DNA from: Larkinella arboricola
GTDB lineage: Bacteria > Bacteroidota > Bacteroidia > Cytophagales > Spirosomataceae
Assembly (NCBI RefSeq): GCF_003259745.1
Contig: NZ_QLMC01000001.1
Span: forward strand, 1-64,000
DNA: 64,000 nucleotides
Direction of reading: 5' to 3'
The notes beneath the pieces are model-generated. The model was not told the DNA's origin, searched no databases, and saw only the letters and a program-made list of their open reading frames with translations. Every line of letters starts with the position of its first letter. The stretch's first letter is position 1. Below, one piece after another: positions 50,990-61,045 of the stretch. The position numbers and the translations under genes were made by a program.

Positions 50990-52360
50990 TTATGGCCGGA
51001 TAATGGTTCCATCGGCTTTCCGGACCTGCCAGTTCGATTTGGTTGTAATCGGATACTTGGCCGCTTCCTTCTCGTTGATGTCGACGCCCAGCCCCGGCAC
51101 CTCGTTGACCGACATATACCCTTTGTTCATGGTCGGACAGCCGCTGAAGACTTCCTTCATTTTATCCGAAAACTGCACGGCTTCCTGAATCCCGAAGTTC
51201 CAGACCGCCAGGTCGATGTGCGCGTGGGCCGCGTGACCGACCGGCGATACGTCGCCCGGACCGTGCCAGGCCGTGCGGACGTTGAACCATTCACCCAGCC
51301 GGGCCACTTTCATGGCGGGAGTGATACCACCAATCTGCGAAACGTGAATCCGGATGTAGTCGAACCACTGGTTGACCATCGGCTCTTTAAACTCGTTGAT
51401 GTTGTTGAACAACTCGCCCATTGCAATGGGGACGCTCGTCGTTTGACGGAGTAGCGCAAACCATTTCATGTTTTCAGGCGAGAAGGGGTCTTCGATAAAG
51501 AACGGACGGTAATCTTCCAGTTGCTTGATCATATTAATGGCTTCCATCGGCTGTACCCGCTCATGGATGTCGTGAAGAAGTTCAACTTCCTCTCCGCACT
51601 GCTTCCGAACGTAGTCGAACATTTTCGGCACGGACTTCAGGTATCCCGAAACGTTCATGTAGGCATCGCCTTCGTACCCAAAACCGGCGGCCCGGAAATC
51701 GGGCTTGTCAAGGTTGCTGCCAACACCGCCGTAGCCCCCCTGCTGAATCCGGATGTATCGAAAGCCCTGCTCCATAAATTTCTTCACGCTTTCGGCGGCT
51801 GCTTCGGGGGTGTTACCGCCCGCGTGCGTGTAGCAGGGAACGGCAAACCGCACTTTTCCGCCCAGCAGTTGATACACCGGCATGTTGGCGCGCTTGCCCT
51901 TGATGTCCCACAGCGCCTGATCCAGCCCGGAGAGCGCGTTGTTCAGGACCGGGCCGTTCCGCCAGTAGGAGCTGACATAAGCCGCCTGCCACATATCCTC
52001 AATGTTATCCACATCCTTGCCCACGCAAAAGTCATTCAGATAGGAATTGATGGCGGCCACCACGGCAACGGCCCGTTGCGTGAACGTGGCGCAACCCAGA
52101 CCGTACAGGCCCGGTTCAGTGGTTTCCACTTTCACAACGATCAGGTTTGAGCCCTGCGGAGCCGTGGCAATGGCTTTGACGGATTTGATTTTGACCGGTG
52201 CCAGACCTTTAGCGTATTGGGGCGTACCCTGCCGTTCGCGGGCTTCGGCGCTGGAAATGCCGCCGAACAAACCGAGTAAACCGGCTCCGGAGCCGAAGCC
52301 TATTTTTTTCAACGTCTCACGACGGCTGTTCCATTCGGCGGGGTTTTCGATTTCTTTCAT
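50990..52360 (-). CDS. Tat-exported enolase-superfamily sugar-acid dehydratase (ManD/RspA-like)
   Basis: 456 residues. The N terminus has a twin-arginine leader (NSRRETLKKIGFGSGAGLLG), unusual for an enzyme family that is normally cytosolic. The capping domain (PVYQLLGGKVR) and barrel follow. Metal ligands are visible at LLHDIHERV (Asp about 261, His about 263), FFIEDPFSPE (Glu about 288) and MGELFNN (Glu about 316), followed by RTAWHGPGDVSPVGHAAH. This is the mannonate-dehydratase/RspA subgroup; the preferred sugar acid is unknown. It follows the PQQ dehydrogenase by 73 bases, which suggests that it acts on an aldonic acid made in the periplasm. Confidence 0.87.
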   Translation of the reverse strand: MKEIENPAEWNSRRETLKKIGFGSGAGLLGLFGGISSAEARERQGTPQYAKGLAPVKIKSVKAIATAPQGSNLIVVKVETTEPGLYGLGCATFTQRAVAVVAAINSYLNDFCVGKDVDNIEDMWQAAYVSSYWRNGPVLNNALSGLDQALWDIKGKRANMPVYQLLGGKVRFAVPCYTHAGGNTPEAAAESVKKFMEQGFRYIRIQQGGYGGVGSNLDKPDFRAAGFGYEGDAYMNVSGYLKSVPKMFDYVRKQCGEEVELLHDIHERVQPMEAINMIKQLEDYRPFFIEDPFSPENMKWFALLRQTTSVPIAMGELFNNINEFKEPMVNQWFDYIRIHVSQIGGITPAMKVARLGEWFNVRTAWHGPGDVSPVGHAAHAHIDLAVWNFGIQEAVQFSDKMKEVFSGCPTMNKGYMSVNEVPGLGVDINEKEAAKYPITTKSNWQVRKADGTIIRP

Positions 52361-52433
52361 GATTCAGGAGTTAAAGGTTTATTTAGAATATGCTTATAAA
52401 AGCACCAGAAAGGGTTTCGTTACTGCTTATTGG

Positions 52434-54641
52434 TCAGGGCAGCGCAAAGGCAATGTAGGAACCGCCCGGTTTATGACCATTTTTGACCCCACCGGCGGCA
52501 ATGACCACGTATTGTTTGCCGGCCACTTCGTAGGTAATCGGGGTGGCAAAACCGCCCGCCGGAAGCTGGTATTCCCAGACGACTTTGCCCGTTTTTTTGT
52601 CGAAGGCCCGGATGCGTTCGTCTTTGGTTCCGGCAATGAAAATCAGGCCACCCGCCGTCACAATTGGTCCGCCGTAATTTTCGGTACCCGTAATGGGAAT
52701 GCCTTTTTTCGTTAGCTCCGGAAATTCGCCCAGCGGAACCCGCCACAGATATTCGCCGGTATTCAGGTCGATGGCGTTGAGCGTGCCCCAGGGCGGTTTA
52801 ACGGCCGGGTAACCGTTCGGGTCGAAAAAGCGGGTATACCCGTTGTTGATGTAGGGCGGAATGTACGGAAATTCGCTGCTTTTATCCGCTTGGGTCAATA
52901 CCGGTGCGTTGTGATTGTCCTGACTTTCGGCGGGTCTGGGCGCGGGTGCCTGGGTATCGGCATTGAGCAGATAGCGGATCAGCGTAAAGCGATCCTGGTC
53001 GGAAATGTGCTGAAACGACGGCATTCGGCCCCGGCCGGATTTCAGTACGGCATTGATTTCGGGAGCGGAAAGCCGTTTGCCAATATCGACCAGACTGGGG
53101 TATTCCTGCCCGCTGCCTTTGCGGTCGGGGCCGTGACAGGCCATGCAATTAGCCTGATAAAGCGTTTTCCCTTTCGACGCAATTTCGGCGTTCCGGGCCG
53201 CCAGGTCCGACATTTTCAGATCCCAAACCATTTCGTTGGAGTTCTGGTACAGAATACCGTCCGGGTCCGACGCGTTGCCGCCCCATTCAGCGCCCCCGCC
53301 AATCCCGAAAAACAGCGTGCCCTCCAGACTCGGCGGCATAAACTTATCACCATGACGGGTTTTCAGAAACCGTTCCTTAACGAATTTGTGGGCTTCGGGC
53401 GTCAGGTCCGTAATGTCGGCTTCGGTAAAAACCTGCCGGGCAAAGGGTGCGGGTTTCAGCGGAAATTTCTGCGTCGGCCACGGCACCTCACCGGGCAGGG
53501 CGGGCGAGGTCGGCACTTTCCGTTCTTCCACCGGAAACAGCGATTCGCCGGTGTCGCGGTTCAGCACGTAGACCAAACCGTCTTTGGTGGTCTGCGCAAC
53601 GGCATCCACCATCCGGCCGTTGTGTTTTACCGTCATCAGATTAGGTGGGCAGGGAATGTCGCGGTCCCAGAGGTCGTGGTGAACGGTTTGGTAAAACCAC
53701 TTCATCTTACCGGTTTCCACATCCAGCGCCAGAATACAGTCGGAATACAGGTTTTGGCCCGCCCGAATACCGCCGTAGAAATCGACAGACGGCGAACCCG
53801 TTCCGAAGTAGACGGTTTTCCGCTTTTCGTCAAGCACCATACCGGCCCAGTTGTTGGCCCCACCAATGCGTTTGTAGGCATCTTTCGGCCAGGTTTCGTA
53901 CCCCGGTTCGCCCGGTTGCGGAATGGTGTGGAACACCCAGAGGACTTTGCCGGTACGAATATCGAATCCGCGAACGTGGCCCGGAGCCGCATCGCCCTGC
54001 TCCGAAACCGTCGAGCCCATTACCAGAATGTCCTTGTAAATAACACCCGGTGTCGTGGACGTTACCGACACTTTGCTCAGATCCCGCTTCGATTCATCGT
54101 CCAGCCCCTGCCGTAAATCCACTTCGCCGTTTTTGCCGAACGTGGCCACGGGTTCGCCGGTAAGCGCGTTGAGGGCGTAGAGCGTCGAACCGGCGGTATA
54201 CAGGATGCGTTTATCGGCACCGCTTTCCCAGTACATAACGCCCCGGCTCTGGTTGAAGCGCGGTGATTTGTTTTTAAATGGATCGAAAAGCCAGCGTTGT
54301 TTGCCGGTTCCGGCATCCAGCGCAAACACCTTCAGCATCGGCGTGGTGCCGTACAGAATACCGTTGATGACGATAGGCTGGCACTGAATTTCGAGTTGCC
54401 GTTCGGCGGGGCCATCAGCTCCGGCGGCATTATACGTCCAGGCAACTTTCAGGTTTTTGACATTTCGGAGGTTAATCTGATTCAGGGATGAATAGCGGTT
54501 TCCGGCTTTATTACCGCCGTAGGTAGGCCAGTCTCGTCCGCCCGGCTGATCGGTGCCGCCCGCTTCCCGAATGGGAGTAATGGACGAACTGCTGACCATC
54601 AGGAGCCACAGCCCGACTACGATTGGTTGCGCATATTTCAT
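52434..54641 (-). CDS. PQQ-dependent dehydrogenase with inserted cytochrome c domain (copy 2)
   Basis: 735 residues. A Sec leader (MKYAQPIVVGLWLLMVSSSS) precedes the quinoprotein propeller (DWPTYGGNKAGNRYSSLNQI, VLNRDTGESLFPVEERKVPT). The c-type heme domain is inserted at about 485-565 (CMACH 499-503, then GRMPSF), and the propeller resumes (PPWGTLNAIDLNTGEYLWRV to AAGGVKNGHK). It is a paralogue of the gene at 28182-30413, with nearly identical final blades. It oxidises a sugar or alcohol in the periplasm and passes electrons to its heme. Operon context: mutarotase-like gene 18 bases upstream, dehydratase gene downstream. Confidence 0.92.
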   Translation of the reverse strand: MKYAQPIVVGLWLLMVSSSSITPIREAGGTDQPGGRDWPTYGGNKAGNRYSSLNQINLRNVKNLKVAWTYNAAGADGPAERQLEIQCQPIVINGILYGTTPMLKVFALDAGTGKQRWLFDPFKNKSPRFNQSRGVMYWESGADKRILYTAGSTLYALNALTGEPVATFGKNGEVDLRQGLDDESKRDLSKVSVTSTTPGVIYKDILVMGSTVSEQGDAAPGHVRGFDIRTGKVLWVFHTIPQPGEPGYETWPKDAYKRIGGANNWAGMVLDEKRKTVYFGTGSPSVDFYGGIRAGQNLYSDCILALDVETGKMKWFYQTVHHDLWDRDIPCPPNLMTVKHNGRMVDAVAQTTKDGLVYVLNRDTGESLFPVEERKVPTSPALPGEVPWPTQKFPLKPAPFARQVFTEADITDLTPEAHKFVKERFLKTRHGDKFMPPSLEGTLFFGIGGGAEWGGNASDPDGILYQNSNEMVWDLKMSDLAARNAEIASKGKTLYQANCMACHGPDRKGSGQEYPSLVDIGKRLSAPEINAVLKSGRGRMPSFQHISDQDRFTLIRYLLNADTQAPAPRPAESQDNHNAPVLTQADKSSEFPYIPPYINNGYTRFFDPNGYPAVKPPWGTLNAIDLNTGEYLWRVPLGEFPELTKKGIPITGTENYGGPIVTAGGLIFIAGTKDERIRAFDKKTGKVVWEYQLPAGGFATPITYEVAGKQYVVIAAGGVKNGHKPGGSYIAFALP

Positions 54642-54659
54642 GGTTATTTACTGGAAATG

Positions 54660-55646
54660 TTACTTGACGGATGCGGTTTTGGGTAGTTGATAGAATTCGT
54701 ACGAAATCGTCCACCGGAACGTCTGGCCCGGTTCGGCTTTCACCTGAATGTAGGGTTCGGGACAAACCGTGGTCGGAATGGACCAGAACGCCAGTTGCAC
54801 AATCGGTTTATCGCCCACGACCCGGACACCGGCCCCGGTTTTGCGGTTTTCGACGCGGAAATCGTAATCGTTGACTGAATCGCCGAAACCCGTCAGGTAG
54901 CAGTGCGTGCTTTCGCCTTTTGGTAATTCTTGGAGGTAAACAAACCGGTTGCCCTGCACATCGGCCAGGGTGCCCATGCCGCGCGTGGGTTTCACCTGAA
55001 GCTGAAAGGGAAACGTAACCGATACATCCGGGCCGGTTGGCTGGTTGTCTATCACAAAGAAATTGTGGTCGTAAACGGTGGTTGCGATAGCTTTCTGGCC
55101 GGTGTTTTTCAGGCTGTGTTCCAATACCAGAACGGGTTTGCCTTTCAGCAGCTTAACGGTTTTCTGGTAGAGATAGGAATAACCGGCGGCATCGGTTAGC
55201 GCGTGGGTGAAGATTACGGCATCACGATTGGATTTTACCGTCCATTTACCGGGATTAACAAGGGCATAGGGTGTGGCAAACCGGTACGGCTGGTCTTTGG
55301 CTTTGCGGAGCGAACCCACCCCAATTTTCAGGAATTCGTCACCCGGTCTGGCTTCTTCGTACCCGATGGGCGTAAATTCTTCCACCGGGCCGCTGATGGC
55401 ATCGTGGAGCTTCGGGTCGTATTTCTCGAACCACGGGCCGAAATAGGAATGGCCTTTGTAATCCAGACTGGCGATCACGCCCGACCCGTCGAACCGGACG
55501 CCCTGGTAGTACCCGTTGACCGAATCGGGCAGGTAGAGTGTAGCCCGGAGAATACCGTTGGAGATTTCGGCCTGTGGAAAAGGCGCTACCCGCGTCATGC
55601 TGGCAAAACTGACCAGCGCACTAACAAGAAATAGGACTTTCTTCAT
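54660..55646 (-). CDS. Exported mutarotase-like (galactose mutarotase fold) protein
   Basis: 328 residues from ATG 55646, which starts a Sec signal (MKKVLFLVSALVSFASM). The frame extends nine codons further, outside the signal. The chain is all-beta in character with mutarotase-like phrases: ISNGILRATLYLPDSVNGYY, QKTVKLLKGKPVLVLEHSLK, ATTVYDHNFFVIDNQPTGP and FSIPTTVCPEPYIQV-like end. I do not see an unambiguous catalytic His/Glu set of aldose 1-epimerase, although YDHNFF could hold the His. It may present or isomerise the sugar for the adjacent PQQ dehydrogenase. Confidence 0.68.
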   Translation of the reverse strand: MKKVLFLVSALVSFASMTRVAPFPQAEISNGILRATLYLPDSVNGYYQGVRFDGSGVIASLDYKGHSYFGPWFEKYDPKLHDAISGPVEEFTPIGYEEARPGDEFLKIGVGSLRKAKDQPYRFATPYALVNPGKWTVKSNRDAVIFTHALTDAAGYSYLYQKTVKLLKGKPVLVLEHSLKNTGQKAIATTVYDHNFFVIDNQPTGPDVSVTFPFQLQVKPTRGMGTLADVQGNRFVYLQELPKGESTHCYLTGFGDSVNDYDFRVENRKTGAGVRVVGDKPIVQLAFWSIPTTVCPEPYIQVKAEPGQTFRWTISYEFYQLPKTASVK

Positions 55647-55683
55647 AGAATGGACATACAAACCCTGACTCATAAAGCAGGAA

Positions 55684-55711
55684 CGGAGCAGCGGTTTCGG
55701 GGGCTGCTCCG
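55684..55711 (-). terminator. Hairpin between SusD and mutarotase-like genes
   Basis: cggagcagc (55684-55692) and gctgctccg (55703-55711), 10-base loop, 17 bases past the SusD stop. T-tract weak on the minus strand; possible attenuation point that lowers expression of the enzyme genes relative to SusCD. Confidence 0.5.
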
Positions 55712-55727
55712 CTCGTAATCCGTCAGG

Positions 55728-57461
55728 CTAGTAACCCGAATTTTGCTTCATACTAACATTCGAATTAATTTCATCAATAGGAATCGGCTGGGCGTAATCG
55801 GTATCTTCCCACTGAATGGCCCCGCCCCGGATGCGCTGGTAATAAGCGGCTTCCTGCGGCCCGATCTGCCAGCGTCGCACATCGATCCACCAGTGACCTT
55901 CACCAAACAACTCGGCCCAGCGTTCGTACTTGAGCGGATCGTTTTTCAGGACCGGGTCGGGCGCTTTCGTCGCGTCGGTCAGGCTTTTGTAATCAACCGG
56001 CGATGCGCCATTGACCGGATACCCGTAGGCTCGCCGTTTCACCTTGTTGATGTACTCCAAAGCGGTGGCGTTGTCGCCAGTCCGGATGAGCGTTTCGGCG
56101 TAGAGCAGGTACACATCGGCCAGCCGCAGAAGCAGAATGTTGTTGCCGTTGGCCATATTGACCTCGGTTTCGGTTGCGTCGATGGTCAGGTATTTGCGGA
56201 AACTCCAGGCTTCCATGTCCATCTCACTGATGTCAAGGAAGTGCGACAGAGGCCGTTTGCGGCTGCTGACGGTCATGCTATCCACGTAAGGCTGCCAGCA
56301 GGATACCCACAAACGCGGGTCCACGGTTTTGTTCCGACGGGCCTGGAGCGAACGGGTAACGTAGGTCGGATCAACATTCGTTGCCAGCGGCTGCGTAGTT
56401 CCGGCTTTGAAATAATGGCCTTCGTTAAACCCGAAGCGGGCAATGTTTTTGGCGTGCGGAAACACGTTCGACCAGGCCGAAGCCGCGGGCAGGTTGTTGT
56501 CGCCTACGTAAGTCGGGGCCAGTACCATGCCTATGCTCGTACCCATAGAGTTTTCGGTATTGCCCCGCGCGGTCATGTCCACGTTCAGGTTCATTTCCAC
56601 CAGCGATTCGGAATTGAACTCGTTTTTGCCGTTGAACATATCTTTGTACACCTCGAACGAAACGAGCGATTTTCCGCTGTTGTTGACCACGTCAGCCAGC
56701 GCGGTTTTGGCGTTGGTCCAGTCCTGCGTATACACATAGGCTTTGCCCAGCGCGGCTTTGGCGCCCCATCCGCTGATCTTGTGTTTTTCATTCGCACCCG
56801 GCCAGGTTTTTCCGGCCAGCAGGGTTTCGGCGGCTTTCAGGTCGTTGATGATAAAATCCCAGACCTCTTTCACCGTGGCCCTCGGCACCTGCGTCTGGTC
56901 GAGGCTCGTCGCGGCTTCGGTGATGATCGGAACGCCCATTTTGTCTCCGCCCTGATTGTTGATAATGAACGACTCTCCCCAGATCGTTATCAGGTGCTGG
57001 TAATACCAGGACCGCAAAAACAGCGCCTGCCCTTTAATCAGGTCGAGGGATTTCTTATCGGCTTCCTGCGTCGCTTTGGGACGGAATTTTTCGATATTGA
57101 TCAGCAGGGTATTAGCCCGTTGCACACCTTTCCAGCTATCGCGCCAGGTTTCCGACAGAAAACCGTCGTTCGGTTGCGAGTTGTTCTGTGCCAGTTGAAT
57201 CCAGGTCGGTGTGCCCTGCCAGCTCAGGTCGGCGGTGTGATCCCACATATAAAACCCTTTGCCGTAGATGTTGTGCCCATACAGGCCCGCCGAGTGCTGC
57301 GTACCGTAAACGCCCGTCAGCAATTGCTCCAGGTCCGTGATGGTATTCGGGTAGTTGTTGGTCGACAACGCGCCGGGGTTGGTTACGTCAATGAAATCTT
57401 CCTTACAGCCTGCCAGACTGACGAGTGCTATAAAGAGGGTTATTTTCAGGAATGGCTTCAT
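55728..57461 (-). CDS. SusD/RagB-family lipoprotein (ECF-controlled locus)
   Basis: 577 residues from ATG 57461 (four residues of frame precede it). Lipobox SLAGC, then KEDFIDVTNPGALSTNNYPN, the TPR block LIKGQALFLRSWYYQHLITI and the C-terminal KYERWAELFGEGHWWIDVRR. It is longer than typical SusD (about 500-540), with extra loops around residues 300-400. Partner of the SusC encoded 41 bases upstream. Confidence 0.95.
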   Translation of the reverse strand: MKPFLKITLFIALVSLAGCKEDFIDVTNPGALSTNNYPNTITDLEQLLTGVYGTQHSAGLYGHNIYGKGFYMWDHTADLSWQGTPTWIQLAQNNSQPNDGFLSETWRDSWKGVQRANTLLINIEKFRPKATQEADKKSLDLIKGQALFLRSWYYQHLITIWGESFIINNQGGDKMGVPIITEAATSLDQTQVPRATVKEVWDFIINDLKAAETLLAGKTWPGANEKHKISGWGAKAALGKAYVYTQDWTNAKTALADVVNNSGKSLVSFEVYKDMFNGKNEFNSESLVEMNLNVDMTARGNTENSMGTSIGMVLAPTYVGDNNLPAASAWSNVFPHAKNIARFGFNEGHYFKAGTTQPLATNVDPTYVTRSLQARRNKTVDPRLWVSCWQPYVDSMTVSSRKRPLSHFLDISEMDMEAWSFRKYLTIDATETEVNMANGNNILLLRLADVYLLYAETLIRTGDNATALEYINKVKRRAYGYPVNGASPVDYKSLTDATKAPDPVLKNDPLKYERWAELFGEGHWWIDVRRWQIGPQEAAYYQRIRGGAIQWEDTDYAQPIPIDEINSNVSMKQNSGY

Positions 57462-57502
57462 GATATGAAACATCGTTTTTCAACGGATTAAGGTCTGGTG
57501 AA

Positions 57503-60500
57503 TTAGAAACTGGCGTCGATGCCCAGCGATAGCAGCGTGGTGCGCGGATACGAGTAAATAGCATCAATACCCCGGCCGGTGGTGCCATTGCGTCCGAGTA
57601 CTTCGGGGTCCATGCCGGTGTATTTCGTTAAGGTCATCAGATTCTGACCCTGTGCGTAGACCCGGATGCTGCTCATTTTGATTTTACTGGTTACGGTATT
57701 CGGAATCGTGTAGCCAATCTGCAAATTGCGCAGTTTCAGATAGGAGCCGTTTTCCACATAGTAATCAGAGATCCGGGTGTAGTTGGAGTTCGGGTCGCGA
57801 ATGTAGTTGCCGGATGCATCCGTATAGCCCACACGCGGGCGATCGGTCAGCCCGTTTCCGTTGAAGAACGACGTTTCGAAAATATCGCCCGTGGTGTTGT
57901 AGTCACCCACGAAAAACTGCGTGTAGTAGCGGTTGGCGTTGTAAATATCCAGCCCCTGCACTCCCTGGAACAGCGCCGACAGGTCGAAGCCTTTCCAACC
58001 CAGATTCAGCGTCAAACCGTACGTCATTTTGGGCCAGGGACTACCGATGTACGTTTTGTCATCGATTGTAATCCGACCGTCTCCGTTGGTATCCCGGAAA
58101 CGCAGATCACCCGCACCCGTTCCGGCGTTCTGATAGAAAACGCCCGTGGTCGGTCTGCCGGCGGCTGCGGCTTTTTCCTGCGCCTGCTGGTTCAGGGTAG
58201 CCACTTCGGCATCGCTCTGGAAAATCCCTTCGGTGACGTAACCGTAGTACTGACTCAGCGGGTAACCGGCCTGCGTGCGGGCAATGGTGCTTTCGAGATA
58301 GTCACCGCCCGAGCCGTCGTTGATCGGGTTGTTGTTCGTGCCGCTCAGTTGTTTAACCAGGTTTTTGTTGAATGCGGCATTGGCGGCAATGCTGTACGTA
58401 AAACCGCCTTTTTTACCCCGGTAATCAAGGGCCAGTTCAAGCCCTTTGTTGCTCATCTGACCAATGTTGGTATAAACGTTGGAGCCGGCAAAACCCGCTG
58501 AGCGCGGAACCGGGACCTGATAAATCATGTCCCCGGTCTGGCGGCTGTACCAGTCGATCACCAGGTTCAACTGGTTGTTGAACAAACCAATGTCGGCACC
58601 TATATCGGTTTGCCGGACTTCTTCCCACTTGATGTTTTCGTTGGGCAACTGCGCCGTCAGGGCGTACCCTTTGGCGCGGCTGCCATCCGGCAGGCCGTGG
58701 ATGTTTGTACCGCCCGATCCGCCGTACGATGCCTGATACGTGAATTGCGGAATGTTGCTGGTACTGCCCAGCTTTCCGTAGCTTCCCCGCAGCTTGAGGG
58801 TCGAGATCACCGGGATGTTGCGCATAAAGGCTTCGTCGCTTACGCGCCAGCCCACCGAGAAGGACGGAAATACCCCCCAGCGATTGGCGGGTCCAAACCG
58901 GTCAGAACCGTCCCGTCGAACGTTGGCCGTCAGCAGGTATTTCCCTGCGTAGGTGTAGTTGATCCGGCCAAACTGCGACAGGAGCCGGGTTTGCGGATAT
59001 TCGCCCCCACTGGCGCGGTAGGTACTCGGATCGGTGCTCAGGCCTAGATTATAGGTGATAATCTGGAAACCCTGCGCTTCGGCGTAAAGGTTGCTGAGGT
59101 CCTGCTGGAACGCTTCATAACCGGCCATCGCTTTAAATTCGTGCTGACCAACGGTTTTGTCGTATGTCAGTACAAAGTTTGCCGTCAGGTTGCGTTGACT
59201 GGTTTGCTCCCGGCTTAAATACGCAATGGGGTTTCGGACCACCCCAAAGTCGTGGGATTCGCGGAACGTATAATTCCGACCGCTGTAAATGGAAGCCCCG
59301 AACGTCGAGCGCAGATTCAGCCCTTTGGTAATTTCCCAGTCGGCATAAAGGTTGCCTTCCAGAGCGTACTGATCGTTCAGGCGGTGGTGACTATTTTCCC
59401 AGCCCACCAAGTTTGGCCCGGTGAAAAACGAACCGGTTTTGGCCCAGCCGCCATACGGGTTGGTTTCGTCCCGGACGGCGATCAGCGGGGCCGAACGGAA
59501 CGGAAAGGTGGTATTCTGGGGCGGGTTGGTACTGGTTTTCCAGGCAAACAGGGTTTCTCCGACTTTAAACCGTTTATTGATTTTAAAATCCGCGTTGGAG
59601 CGCAGCCCGTAACGTTCAAACGAGTTGTCGATGATGGTTCCATCTTCGCGCTGGTAGTTGGCCGAGAGGTAATAATTGGCTTTGGCCGATGCACCCGCCA
59701 GCGAAAGCGAATAACTCTGTTCTTTTCCGTTCTGGAAAATTTCGTCTACCCAATCGGTATTGGGCAGGCTGGCCGGATCGCCCCAGCCGTTGGTATTGAC
59801 GCCGAACGCTTTTTTAGCGGTAATGTAATCCGCCGTGTTCAGCATTTTATACAGGTTCCGGGGCTGCCGAACACCGTAATAGGCGTTGAAGTTGATGTTC
59901 ATTTTGTCTAGGCTGCCCCCTCGTTTGGTGGTTACCAAAACCACGCCACCGGCAGCCTGCGCCCCATAAATGGCAGCCGCGCTGGCATCTTTCAGCACTT
60001 CGATGGACTCGACATCCTGAAGGTTGAAGTTGTTGCCCGCGCCCATCCGAATACCGTCTACGATGTAAAGCGGAGCCATGCCGCCGATGGAGCCAACGCC
60101 CCGAATGACGATGTCGGAGCTACCACCCGGCGTTCCGTCCGGACGAGTCACCTGCACCCCGGCGGCCCGGCCCTGCAAGGCTTCGTTTACACTGCGAACC
60201 GGCAGGTTCTTCACTTCGGCAGCTTTTACCGACGAAACCGACCCCGTTAAGTCCGAACGTTTCTGCGTACCGTAACCGACCACGACCACTTCGCTGAGGT
60301 TTTTGGTGTCGGTCACCAGACTGACATTGATCTCGGAACGGTTATCGACAGCTATTTCCTGAGACGTATAGCCCACAAAGCTGAACACCAGCACGGCATC
60401 GCCGGTCTGCAATGTCATTCGGTATTGGCCGTTGCCATCCGTGGTGGTGCCGCGCGAGGTTCCTTTAACGACCACACTCACCCCCGGCAGCCGGGCGCCG

Positions 60501-60952
60501 GTTTCGTCGGCAACCGTTCCGGTGATGGTCTGGTCAACGGCAGCCGCGTCGCTTCTGCGGAGAATTTCTTCGGGTGAGGGGAGTGGCCGGGGTTCCAGGT
60601 TCAAAATGATTTGCCGCCCTTTCACCTGATAGCTCAGGTCCAGCGGTTTCAGGAGTTTATCCAGAATTTCGCCCAGGGGCTGGTTGGTCGCGCTGAACGT
60701 CACCCGCTGGTTCAACTGAATCAGGGATGAACGAAAGGCAAAACGAACATCGGTCTGTTTTCCCAACTGGTTCAGGACGGCTCTCACGGGCTGGTTGGTC
60801 ACCTGTATGGTCACGCGCTGATCCATGATTCGCTGCGCTTCCACCGGGCGGGCCAGAGCCAGTCCGGTGAAGACTGCTGCCAGGAGTAACTGATAGAAAG
60901 TCAATTTCATAAAGCTACGCAACAGGCTAAGCGGTTGTCGAAGTTTTTCCAT
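57503..60952 (-). CDS. SusC-family TonB-linked transporter with STN signalling domain
   Basis: 1149 residues from ATG 60952, which precedes a basic stretch and signal (SFMKLTFYQLLLAAVFTGLA). The first mature domain is an STN domain (RVTIQVTNQPVRAVLNQLGK, then LLKPLDLSYQVKGRQIIL), which signals to FecR. Next come a carboxypeptidase-regulatory-like domain (ITGTVADETGARLPGVSVVV), TonB box region (SEVVVVGYGTQKRSDLTGSV), plug (SSDIVIRGVGSIGGMAPLYI) and barrel ending in LLSLGIDASF. Together with the FecR and ECF sigma upstream it forms a trans-envelope induction circuit. Confidence 0.95.
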   Translation of the reverse strand: MEKLRQPLSLLRSFMKLTFYQLLLAAVFTGLALARPVEAQRIMDQRVTIQVTNQPVRAVLNQLGKQTDVRFAFRSSLIQLNQRVTFSATNQPLGEILDKLLKPLDLSYQVKGRQIILNLEPRPLPSPEEILRRSDAAAVDQTITGTVADETGARLPGVSVVVKGTSRGTTTDGNGQYRMTLQTGDAVLVFSFVGYTSQEIAVDNRSEINVSLVTDTKNLSEVVVVGYGTQKRSDLTGSVSSVKAAEVKNLPVRSVNEALQGRAAGVQVTRPDGTPGGSSDIVIRGVGSIGGMAPLYIVDGIRMGAGNNFNLQDVESIEVLKDASAAAIYGAQAAGGVVLVTTKRGGSLDKMNINFNAYYGVRQPRNLYKMLNTADYITAKKAFGVNTNGWGDPASLPNTDWVDEIFQNGKEQSYSLSLAGASAKANYYLSANYQREDGTIIDNSFERYGLRSNADFKINKRFKVGETLFAWKTSTNPPQNTTFPFRSAPLIAVRDETNPYGGWAKTGSFFTGPNLVGWENSHHRLNDQYALEGNLYADWEITKGLNLRSTFGASIYSGRNYTFRESHDFGVVRNPIAYLSREQTSQRNLTANFVLTYDKTVGQHEFKAMAGYEAFQQDLSNLYAEAQGFQIITYNLGLSTDPSTYRASGGEYPQTRLLSQFGRINYTYAGKYLLTANVRRDGSDRFGPANRWGVFPSFSVGWRVSDEAFMRNIPVISTLKLRGSYGKLGSTSNIPQFTYQASYGGSGGTNIHGLPDGSRAKGYALTAQLPNENIKWEEVRQTDIGADIGLFNNQLNLVIDWYSRQTGDMIYQVPVPRSAGFAGSNVYTNIGQMSNKGLELALDYRGKKGGFTYSIAANAAFNKNLVKQLSGTNNNPINDGSGGDYLESTIARTQAGYPLSQYYGYVTEGIFQSDAEVATLNQQAQEKAAAAGRPTTGVFYQNAGTGAGDLRFRDTNGDGRITIDDKTYIGSPWPKMTYGLTLNLGWKGFDLSALFQGVQGLDIYNANRYYTQFFVGDYNTTGDIFETSFFNGNGLTDRPRVGYTDASGNYIRDPNSNYTRISDYYVENGSYLKLRNLQIGYTIPNTVTSKIKMSSIRVYAQGQNLMTLTKYTGMDPEVLGRNGTTGRGIDAIYSYPRTTLLSLGIDASF

Positions 60953-61045
60953 ACTTTTGATTGTTTTTTGGCTGTTTGGGGTTTCGAATGGACAAAAAAT
61001 TCCCTTAATCATCCCGGCACAGGTTGATCGAAAAAGGGGTTTGTC

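Noticed and set aside
52890-54116. Open frame of 408 codons opposite the PQQ dehydrogenase gene
   Set aside because: Antisense to a gene with unmistakable quinoprotein and heme motifs; repeated Val/Phe/Arg-rich text without domain features.
55743-57491. Open frame of 582 codons on the plus strand across the whole SusD gene
   Set aside because: It is the antisense shadow of a clear SusD gene, with no family motif and biased composition; the open frame follows from the codon use of the real gene.
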